Assembly (NCBI RefSeq): GCF_009377175.1
Contig: NZ_VJZD01000082.1
Location: 1 to 35,495 of the forward strand
DNA: 35,495 nucleotides
Reading direction: 5' to 3'
Source: Streptomyces adustus
Lineage (GTDB): Bacteria > Actinomycetota > Actinomycetes > Streptomycetales > Streptomycetaceae
In this document: in pieces, positions 8,007-15,500 of the stretch
How the letters are laid out: every line of letters begins with the position of its first letter
Position numbering within the stretch: the first letter of the stretch is position 1
Notes under the pieces: model-generated
What the model was told of the DNA's origin: nothing
Databases searched by the model: none
The model's input: only the letters and a program-made list of their open reading frames with translations
Position numbers and translations under genes: made by a program

Positions 8007-8705
8007 ATGGACATCAGCACCGCAACCGTCCTGGTCACCGGGGCCAACCGCGGACTCGGCCGAGCGCTGGCCCAGGAGTTTCTCGCGCGTGGCGCCACGG
8101 TGTACGCGGCGGCCCGCCGGCCGGACCTGATCGATCTGCCCGGCGTGAAGGCGGTACGCCTCGACATCACCGACCCCGCGTCCGTCGCCGCGGCCGTCGA
8201 GGAGGCCGGTGACATCACGGTGCTCGTCAACAACGCGGGCAGTTCCACGGGCGCGGATCTGCTGACCGGCGACTGGGACGCCGTCCGCCTGGAGATGGAG
8301 ACCCACTACCTGGGCACCCTCGGCGTGATCCGGGCGTTCACCCCCGTGATCGAGGCCCAGGGCGGAGGCGCCGTTCTCAACGTCCTGTCCGCGCTGTCGT
8401 GGATCAGTTTTCCCGCCGTCGGCGCCTACGCCGCCGCCAAGTCCGCGGAGTGGAGCCTGACCAACGCGGTGCGCCAGCAGCTCGCGCCCCGTGGCATCAG
8501 CGTCTCCGGGCTCCACGTCGGCTACATGGACACCGACATGGCCCGCCATGTCGAGGGACCCAAGGCCGACCCGGCGGACGTCGCCCGCGCGGCCGTCGAC
8601 GGCATAGCCTCCGGGGCTGCCGAGATCGTCGTCGACGACACCAGCCGCCAGGTACAGGCAGGCCTCTCCGGTGGCGTCGCCGCCCTGTACCCGCAGTTCG
8701 GCTGA
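8007..8705 (+). CDS. Short-chain dehydrogenase/reductase (SDR)
   Basis: Encodes 232 residues, a classical SDR length. Rossmann NAD(P) motif TGANRGLG at 11-18, RLDITD at 51-56, NNAG at 75-78, and the catalytic set S128, Y141 and K145 (YAAAK). Basic residues after the second strand (AARRP) favour NADPH. AGGAGG precedes the ATG at good spacing. It is the first gene of a two-gene operon with an exporter 12 bp downstream, under the paired operators. SDR plus exporter under an HxlR repressor is a common detoxification layout for reactive carbonyls or quinones; the substrate is inferred only as a class. Confidence 0.92.
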   Translation: MDISTATVLVTGANRGLGRALAQEFLARGATVYAAARRPDLIDLPGVKAVRLDITDPASVAAAVEEAGDITVLVNNAGSSTGADLLTGDWDAVRLEMETHYLGTLGVIRAFTPVIEAQGGGAVLNVLSALSWISFPAVGAYAAAKSAEWSLTNAVRQQLAPRGISVSGLHVGYMDTDMARHVEGPKADPADVARAAVDGIASGAAEIVVDDTSRQVQAGLSGGVAALYPQFG

Positions 8706-8717
8706 GACGAGGACACC

Positions 8718-10301
8718 GTGACCACGACTCCTTCCCCCGCCCCGGGCCGGCTCAGGCCGGCCGACCCGCGAACCGATGTCCGGCCCGCCCAGGACCGGTC
8801 CTCCCGGTCCGCCGCCGTCGTCACGCTCGTCGCGATGTGCCTGGGCGCCATGACGACCTTTCTGCTGATCACCGCTTCGGTCTCGGCGCTGTCGGCCATC
8901 CAGGACGACCTGCACGTCTCGCCGACCGGCCTCGTCTGGATCCCCTCCGCGTACACCCTGCTCGTGGCCAGTCTGGTGCTGTCCGCGGGCACCATCGGCA
9001 ACCTCTACGGCCGCAAGCGCGCCTTCGTCACCGGCGCAGCGGTCCTGATCATCGGTTCGCTCGTCGTCTACACGGCGGACTCGGTGGGAGGCGTCATCGC
9101 CGGCCAGCTCGTCTCCGGCCTCGGCGGTGCCCTCGTCCTGCCCAACAGCCTGGCCATCCTGGGGGCCGCCTTCCCCGACCCCCACCGGCGCACCGAGGCC
9201 ATCACCGTCTGGGTGGCCTCGTCCGGCATCGGGCTCGCCGTCGGCCCGCTGATCGCGGGCACCCTGCTGGACCACTTCCACTGGAACACGGTCTTCCTGT
9301 CGACCGCCGTCCTCGCCGTGGTCACCATGGTCGCCGCAGTGTTCGTCGCGGAATCACGTGGCCCCAAGGGCAAGCTCGACATCCCCGGACAGGTCCTGGC
9401 CGTCCTGGGGATCGCCGCCCTCGTCTACGCCCTCATCGAAGGCGGACACGACGGCTACACCAGCTCCCGCATCCTCACCGCCTGGGTCGTCGCGGCCGCG
9501 GCCCTGACCGGGTTCGTCCTCGTCGAACGTGCCGCCCGCACCCCCATGCTGGACATCACCCTGTTCCGGTCGACGTCCTTCAGCGCGGTCATGTTCGTCG
9601 CGGCCGTCTCCCTGTTCGGCTTCACCGGACTGGCCATCCTGTCGGTGCTCTTCTACGAGCGCGTCCAGCACCTGTCCGCCCTGGACGTGGGGTGGCGGCT
9701 GCTGCCCTTCTTCGGCTGCTACGTCATCGTCAGCTACGCGACCGGACGCATCATCCGCCGTACCGGCTTCAAGCTCCCGCTGACCCTCGGCTTCCTCGTC
9801 GGAGCCGCCGCCACGGCCGGACTCACCACGCTCGATCCGACCACCCCCTACGCCCGGGTGTGGTGGCTGTTCGCGCTCTTCGGAGCCGCGAGCGGGATGG
9901 TCGCCGCGCCGAGCACCGCCGCCGCCCTGGTCAGCGTCTCCCACGAACGCGCCGGCATGGCCTCCGGAGCCGTCAACGCCTTCCGGCAGATCGGATCCGT
10001 CACCGGCACCTCCCTCCTCGGCGCACTCCTCGCCAGCCGGCTCCAGTCCGGGCTGCCGTCCCGCCTCGACGCCCACCACGTTCCCCGAGCGGCCTGGCCC
10101 GCCGTAGAGCACGCCGTCTCCACCGGCAGCAGCGGCCACCGAGCGGCCCCGCCGAGCGTGACCGCCGCGGTCGGCGACGCCTTCACCTCCGGCGTCCACG
10201 CCGGCGTGATCGTCATCGCCGCCGTGTTCCTGTGCGCGGCCCTCGCCTCGGCCCTGCTGATACACAACCGACCGCACCACACCACCGCCACACCGAACTG
10301 A
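8718..10301 (+). CDS. DHA2-family (14-helix) MFS drug exporter
   Basis: Encodes 527 residues of an EmrB/QacA-like major facilitator with many hydrophobic helices. Visible: ISALSAIQDDLHVSPTGLVWIPSAYTLLVASL-type TM1-TM2 region, motif A GNLYGRKRAF, and the GLAVGPLIAGTLLDHFHWNTVFL motif C/TM5 block diagnostic of drug/H+ antiporters. It starts with GTG preceded by GACGAGGA, 12 bp after the SDR stop, so it is co-transcribed with it and governed by the same operators. It should export a toxic or secondary metabolite using the proton gradient. Full length, no damage. Region 10302-10545 after it holds no gene I can support. Confidence 0.92.
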   Translation: MTTTPSPAPGRLRPADPRTDVRPAQDRSSRSAAVVTLVAMCLGAMTTFLLITASVSALSAIQDDLHVSPTGLVWIPSAYTLLVASLVLSAGTIGNLYGRKRAFVTGAAVLIIGSLVVYTADSVGGVIAGQLVSGLGGALVLPNSLAILGAAFPDPHRRTEAITVWVASSGIGLAVGPLIAGTLLDHFHWNTVFLSTAVLAVVTMVAAVFVAESRGPKGKLDIPGQVLAVLGIAALVYALIEGGHDGYTSSRILTAWVVAAAALTGFVLVERAARTPMLDITLFRSTSFSAVMFVAAVSLFGFTGLAILSVLFYERVQHLSALDVGWRLLPFFGCYVIVSYATGRIIRRTGFKLPLTLGFLVGAAATAGLTTLDPTTPYARVWWLFALFGAASGMVAAPSTAAALVSVSHERAGMASGAVNAFRQIGSVTGTSLLGALLASRLQSGLPSRLDAHHVPRAAWPAVEHAVSTGSSGHRAAPPSVTAAVGDAFTSGVHAGVIVIAAVFLCAALASALLIHNRPHHTTATPN

Positions 10302-10545
10302 CGCGCGGCTCCTCGCCGTCGCGGCGATGCCGGCGGCGCCCGGACGGCCGGGTCGCAGTGGCGCCCCCTCCGCCCGGCCTCCGGGCCATGACCAGCTCCT
10401 CGCCGGTTGCACCGCCCGCACCGACGCCGAGGAGTTCGGCACCGGTGCCTCGACCCACGCCCCCGCCACCACCCCGGCATCCTCGGCTTCGTCGATGGCT
10501 CCCGGCTCCGCCGCTGGACGCCCGCGTGGGCGCCCAGCGGCATTT

Positions 10546-10899
10546 CTATGTCCGCTCGCCGCCGGTATCGCCGCTGTCCGGCGCCTCGGCTCCGGCCCGG
10601 CGGGCGGCTGCGGCCAGCGTCTCCAGGGCGGCCAGGTGCCCGGCGAGTGCCGTGCGGCCGGTCGGGGTGAGAGCGACCCAGGTGCGCGGCCGCTTGCCGA
10701 AGTAGCCCTTGCGGACGCTCACATAGCCGGCCTTCTCCAGCGCGGCGATCGTCTTGCTCAGTACGGAGTCGGTGACCCCGCAGTAGTCCCGCACCGCGCT
10801 GAACTCGGCCTCGGCGCAACCGGACAGGAACGCGGCCACCGTCAGCCGGGTGGGGTGGTGGATCTCCTTGTCCAGGGCGGGCGGGCCCGCGTCCCTCAT
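10546..10899 (-). CDS. HTH_34-type winged-helix transcriptional regulator
   Basis: Encodes 117 residues, nearly all one MarR-like winged helix: LDKEIHHPTRLTVAAFLSG, EFSAVRDYCGVTDSVLSKTIAALEKAGYVSVRKG, then the wing RPRTWVALTPTGRTALAGHL. This matches the small HTH_34 family of actinobacteria. The ATG has GGGAGGAG upstream and overlaps the stop of the preceding membrane-protein gene (ATGA), so translation is coupled. The regulator is second in the operon. Family members typically act as ligand-free or small-molecule repressors; the target is probably its own operon. Confidence 0.85.
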   Translation of the reverse strand: MRDAGPPALDKEIHHPTRLTVAAFLSGCAEAEFSAVRDYCGVTDSVLSKTIAALEKAGYVSVRKGYFGKRPRTWVALTPTGRTALAGHLAALETLAAAARRAGAEAPDSGDTGGERT

Positions 10900-11357
10900 G
10901 ACTCCTCCCGGGCGCCGGCGCGCCCACGGGCGGCCTGCACCCAGGACAGCGCACCGGCCACGACGCCGAATCCGACGAACGCTCCGGCCGTGCCGAAGAG
11001 GAGGGCCCCCGCCAGGCCCGCCGCGAACGGGACCAGGGGCAGGACCCACCCGCTCCCGCGCCCGCGCCGCGCGAACCACGGGGCGACCCCGGAGGCGTGC
11101 TGCACCTTCCAGGTCACCATGAGGAAGGTGCCCGCGCACAGCACCGCGGCCGCGAGGATCCAGCCCTGCCACCGGGGGGACACCGGCGCGAGGCCGAAGC
11201 CGCTCATGGCCGCGGCGAGCAGCAGGCCATGGGTGGCGGGATACCAGGCCGGCACCGACCGCGCCGACTGCCGTGCCGCGTTCTCGGCGGCCCGCGCGGT
11301 GCGCAGCGCCACGGCGGCGGACTCGGCGCCGGGCTGCATCGCTCCTGAGCTGTTCAT
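10896..11357 (-). CDS. Small integral membrane protein, unknown function
   Basis: Encodes 153 residues. After a hydrophilic N-terminus (about 1-40) four hydrophobic segments can be seen: THGLLLAAAMSGFGLAP, GWILAAAVLCAGTFLMVTW, GWVLPLVPFAAGLAGALLF and GAFVGFGVVAGALSWV. I do not recognise a named domain. I chose the ATG at 11357 over upstream in-frame codons because the ATG is preceded by a GGAGAACC stretch and earlier sequence looks non-coding. It is coupled by an ATGA overlap to the HTH_34 regulator, an arrangement suggesting that the membrane protein's expression is autoregulated by its partner. Confidence 0.72.
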   Translation of the reverse strand: MNSSGAMQPGAESAAVALRTARAAENAARQSARSVPAWYPATHGLLLAAAMSGFGLAPVSPRWQGWILAAAVLCAGTFLMVTWKVQHASGVAPWFARRGRGSGWVLPLVPFAAGLAGALLFGTAGAFVGFGVVAGALSWVQAARGRAGAREES

Positions 11358-11550
11358 GGGTTCTCCGGCTTCCGTGCGACGGGTGCGCTTACGCATGCCA
11401 GAGTGGCATCCACTTTCCAATACGGCAAGTTATTTCCGTCTTGGCGAGTCCGGACGTGCGAGAGCCCCGGAAACGGGTCGCTGCGAGTCCGGAAACGCCC
11501 GGGGGCGACTGACCCGGCATGCGGACGATGCAGCCCCCGAAGACCGCTCG

Positions 11551-11820
11551 CGGAAGCTGATCACCGTGAAGTCGATACTGAAGGACGCCTATGACAAGGG
11601 GGCGATGGGGGAGGACCCGGTGAAGGGGGTGCAGGAGCCGGAGTACGTCCGCGAGAAGGCGGTTATCAAGCTCAAGCACCACAAGGCGGGGGAGTTCCGA
11701 GAGGTTCCGCTGCCCCGCTCAGTCCGGGAGGCGATCGAACGCCACGAGGACAAGCACGGCACCACCCGCGAGGGCAACGCTCACTTCAGTGGCGGGTCCG
11801 CACGGCGCCCGTTGTGCTGA
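11551..11820 (+). pseudogene. Internally deleted tyrosine-recombinase (integrase) remnant
   Basis: The translated stretch has VKSILKDAYDKGAMGEDPVKGVQ, resembling the end of the N-terminal SAM-like/core-binding domain of actinobacterial phage and plasmid integrases. It then jumps directly to KLKHHKAGEFREVPLPRSVREAIERH, which resembles the beta-strand region before the catalytic H-x-x-R. The intervening part with the first catalytic arginine is missing, and the H-x-x-R and Tyr parts never appear; the frame ends at 11820 in unrelated sequence. No start or ribosome site is present. It is evidence that an integrative element once occupied this spot next to the RHS island. Confidence 0.6.
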
Positions 11821-11876
11821 ACAGGGTGAGCAGAATGACCCTCGTCCGGTCGCGGAGGCGAGGAGCACGGTCGGCC

Positions 11877-11907
11877 CGGGTCCGCCCGCCAGCCGGAGGC
11901 GGACCCG
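11877..11907. terminator. Hairpin terminator for the RHS-immunity operon
   Basis: A perfect 10-bp stem (CGGGTCCGCC at 11877-11886 and its complement at 11898-11907) with an 11-nt loop lies 34 bp beyond the immunity-gene stop on the minus strand. Confidence 0.6.
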
Positions 11908-11941
11908 TCCGAGGTCACCCACCGTGCGGGGCTGGGCGGGC

Positions 11942-12454
11942 TCAGTGGCGCTTGGTCGCCTTCTGGACGCGGCTGATCAGCTTGGCGTCGAAGTGGGAGA
12001 ACCTCTCCTCGTCCGGGTCCACCTCCTCCAGGATGTACCGGGCGAGCATCGCGTGGCCCGTGGCGTACTCCTGGTAGAGCGTCCAGATGGCCTCCCGCGC
12101 CGCGATCTGGCAGTCCACTTCGATCTCGGGAGCGCCCTCCTCGACCTCCGTCCAGTGGGACTCCCCGGCCACGCAGGTCAGAAGGTCGTTCAACAACCGA
12201 AGCCGCACAGGCTCGGCAAGATCCTCCTGCAAGGCGGCGGCGATCAGCGACGTCACCGGAACCGCCACCTCGAACAGCAGCGACTGGATGTTGATGTGCC
12301 CCTCGAGCGTCGCCTCCGCGATCTCGGCGGGGCTGCCGGCCTCCAGCAGACGGGCGAACGTCTCGGGGACATGGGCGCCTGTTTCACCGCAACCGCACCG
12401 CAGCGAAGCCCAGTCGACCCGCTCGGCCTGAATCAGCGAGGGCCTTGTGGTCAT
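11942..12454 (-). CDS. Probable immunity protein for the RHS toxin
   Basis: Encodes 170 acidic, largely helical residues with no named domain I recognise. The N-terminus has a cysteine cluster (SLRCGCGETGAHVP), followed by alternating helices (PEIAEATLEGHINIQSLLFEVAVPV, RLRLLNDLLTCVAGE) that could form a HEAT-like solenoid. CTGGAGGACA precedes the ATG at good spacing. It lies 64 bp downstream of the toxin-tip end of the RHS gene on the same strand, exactly where polymorphic-toxin immunity genes sit. Its role, binding and neutralising the deaminase tip in the cytoplasm, is inferred from position, size and acidity, not from homology. Confidence 0.65.
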   Translation of the reverse strand: MTTRPSLIQAERVDWASLRCGCGETGAHVPETFARLLEAGSPAEIAEATLEGHINIQSLLFEVAVPVTSLIAAALQEDLAEPVRLRLLNDLLTCVAGESHWTEVEEGAPEIEVDCQIAAREAIWTLYQEYATGHAMLARYILEEVDPDEERFSHFDAKLISRVQKATKRH

Positions 12455-12492
12455 GCCTGTCCTCCAGGTGCGGTCTTAGAGGTGTCGTTCAT
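12451..12492 (-). CDS. Possible 13-residue leader ORF coupled to the immunity gene
   Basis: ATG at 12492 opens MNDTSKTAPGGQA and ends in a TGA that overlaps the immunity ATG (ATGA). There is no ribosome site, but a TATACT -10 box ends 7 bp before the ATG, so a leaderless transcript could begin here. It may be chance. Confidence 0.3.
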   Translation of the reverse strand: MNDTSKTAPGGQA

Positions 12493-12499
12493 GGCGTGG

Positions 12500-12505
12500 A
12501 GTATA
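12500..12505 (-). promoter_or_regulatory. Candidate -10 box (TATACT) for independent immunity transcription
   Basis: On the minus strand TATACT is followed by CCACGCC and then ATG, placing the expected start of transcription at or next to that ATG. No convincing -35 element is visible upstream. Confidence 0.35.
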
Positions 12506-12518
12506 GGAGTCGTGTGGA

Positions 12519-15500
12519 TCACTTCTTGTTCCAAGGGCCGTCCATGAACAGGGCTCCGGGCTCGACGTCCTCGGGAAAGAGGAACACCTGGCACTTGTCG
12601 CAGATGGGCATCTCGTCCCAGGCTCCCAACTCGGGGTCCCAGATCAGGGCACGGGTAAGCACGACACGGTTTGCGTCTCCGCCCAAGGCGTTGATCACGT
12701 TGCCTTCCGCGCAGTACCCGCAGCCGGAGGAGGCGACAGCTATCTCGCGCGTCTCGGCGTTGTAGCCGGCCGTCCATGCCTTCTTCATGATGCCGCTGCT
12801 GACCGGGATGCCGTCACCGTTGGGGAACAGGGTGCGTTGTGCCACCCGGTTGCGGAGATTGCGTGCCCCAGCGAGGCCGTCCTCGATCCGGGTGCCCCTG
12901 GGCAGACGGGCCTTGACGACCGTCGCCGCCGAGGAAGCCTTGCGGCCGGGAGCCGTCTTCTGGATGGGCGCACGGGAGTCACGCGCCGACGGCTCGGTCC
13001 CTGACGCTCCGGCGTCGGGAGAACTCGGCTCGGCCGCCTCGGCATCCGTCGCGCGAGCCCGTTCCTGTGCGTTGGCCCGCTTCGCGGCGACGAGGTCGGC
13101 TGCGTCGTCGGCGGCCTCGCTTGAAGCACTTGCTTCCGCGCCGGCGGCAGCGGCACCTGTCCCCCCCTCCTCTATGGCTCGTGCAGCGCCCACGCCGAGG
13201 CCCACCACGCGGACGCCGAGAAGCATGCTGCCGCCTGCATCCGCATCGGCGGCGCCGGTAATGGCTCCCGCGACACAGTCCAGGACACCTGAGCCGATGC
13301 ACCACAAGGCAACCGGCAACACCGCTACGCCGACGGCCGTGTAGATCAGCTGTCCGCCGTCATAGCTTTCGCACCGGTTGGTGCCGAAGTCCTCGGGCTG
13401 GCAGGGGGTTTCGCCGAGCGTGGGCGTCGGGGTCTGCGTGGAGCTCGGCGTCGGCCCCAGGGAAGGCGCTGGGGTGGTCGACGGAGCGGGTGAGCTGCTC
13501 GAGCCGCTGGAGCTCTTGGTGCCCCCGCCGCTGTGGTGCTTCTTCCCACCGCCGCAGTCGACGGCGCACTTGTTCATCGACGGGTCGTTGTACCAGTCGT
13601 CGAAGCCCGTGGGGTCGCTGCTGCTGGCCGGGTTGTCCGCGGCGTAGGTGTAGCCGCCCATCTGGTTGGGGTCGCCCGCCTGGAAGATCGGGTCGGGGCT
13701 GAGGAAGCGGCCTGTGGTGGGGTCGTAGTTGCGGGCCCCCAGCAGATCGAGGCCGGTGACCGGGTCGGCGGGCTGCCCGAGAAATCCCTTGTTCTCGTCC
13801 GCGGCCACCCACGAACTCGGCTTGGTGCCGCGGAGGTTGCCGTACGGATCGAACGAGCGGCGGGTGACGGCGAGGGTGGACGCGTCGACGGCGGTCAGCG
13901 CGGTGCCCTGGCCGTTGGCGACCTGGTAGGTGACGCTTCCGGTGCTGGAGCGGGTGACCGAGGTGCCGTCCGGGCCGGTGATGTTGCGCAGGCCGGTCCA
14001 GGTCTTGGCGGAGACGTTGAGGGTGATCTGCTCTGCGCCGCCGAAGAGGTAGAGGATGCGGGTCTTGTCGACGCCGTCGACCGCGGCGGTCTGTTCGAGC
14101 AGGCCGCCCTGGGCGTCGTAGAGGTACTTGCTGGTGTTGGTGTGGGTGCCTGAGGTAGTCGCGACGGTGGCGGTGCGGCCCTCGGCGTCGTAGGTGAAGG
14201 TCTGGCCCTGGCCGGCCGGGATGGCGCCGGCGGCGGCGGTGGTCCAGGTCTGCCCGCTGCTGCCGCAGGTGGCGAGGGTCAACTGGGTGCCGGTGGTGGC
14301 GGAGGCGGCCGGGTCGGTCAGGCACATCGCGGTGTTGGCGCTGCTGACCAGGGTGCCGGTGGTGGTGACCTTCCACTTCTGGGTGGCGTCGGTCTTGCAG
14401 GTGTCGATCACCACGAGGGTGCCGCTGGTGGTGGCGTTGCCGGTGGTGTCCAGGCACATGCCGAGCACCTTGACCGTGCCGTCGGTGCCGACGGTCCACT
14501 TCTCACTGGTGGCGCCGTTGCAGGTGTTGATCTGCACCTTGGTGCCCGCGGTGGTGGCACCGCCCGCGTCGTCGACGCACCGCTTGACCCCGCCCGTGAT
14601 GGTGAACGAGCTGGTCAGCGAGCCAGTGGTGGTCACCTTGCGGGTGATGGTGTCGCCGGCGTTCGCGTTGGCGTAGGCGGGGTCCGCGTAGGTGGAGGCG
14701 ACGGACGCCGTTCCGGACGGATTCGTGAGGGTGGCCGTACCCGCCTGGTCGGGCAGGGTCGCGGGCGACGTGCCGTTCGCGCCGGGGTAACTGATGCTCT
14801 GCGTAGCGTCGTTGAGCGCGTTGCCGGTGGTGTCGTGGTTGACCGTGCCGGTCCGGTCGCCGAGCTGGTCGTAGGTGTAGGTCTGCCAGTACGGCGCCGG
14901 CCCTCCGACGGTGGTGGCGGTTATCGGGGACGTGGTGGTGGTCTGCACGCGCGTCGTGGTGCAGCCGCCGACCGCGCCGGGAGTCGCCGCCCCCGGGTCG
15001 GTGATGCCGCCGGTGTCCGTCCAGGCAGCGGTCAGCCGCTGGAAGGAGTCGTAGGTGAAGCACTGGGTGTCGTGCTTGGTGTTGTCCTGCAGGTCGTCGA
15101 CGGCGGTGAGTTCGCCGGCCTGGTTGTAGCGCAGATTGGTGACGTCCAGGGCGGTCGTGGAGGTCTGAAGCATGCTGCTGGTCTGCGTGACACGCCCCGT
15201 GGTGGCGTCGTACTGGGCGAAGGTCGCCAGTTCCTTGCCGGTGTGGCCGTAGTTGGCCTGGAGGACGCGTCCGAAGGCGTCGTGGACCGCGGTGTCGAGG
15301 TAGGCGGGGGTGTTGGCGGAGTTGATGAAGCCGCCGATGCCGTCGAGGTTGCCCTGCTGGGTGTAGCCGTAGTCGATGTCCTCGGCCGGCAGGTTGCCGT
15401 CCGCCTGGAAGTGCGTGGTGGACAGAAGGCCGACGGTGTCCGTGTAGTGGCTGGTGGTGGTGTAGGTGACGCTGCCCGAGGTGGGCGCGCTGGACTGTCC

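Noticed and set aside
10372..10386. GCCCGG-CCT-CCGGGC hairpin as terminator of the exporter operon
   Set aside because: Only six pairs and a three-base loop, 70 bp after the stop; too weak in DNA this GC-rich.
10327..11820. 497-codon plus-strand ORF
   Set aside because: Antisense to the HTH_34 and membrane-protein genes over most of its length; only the last 90 codons (integrase relic) have homologous content.
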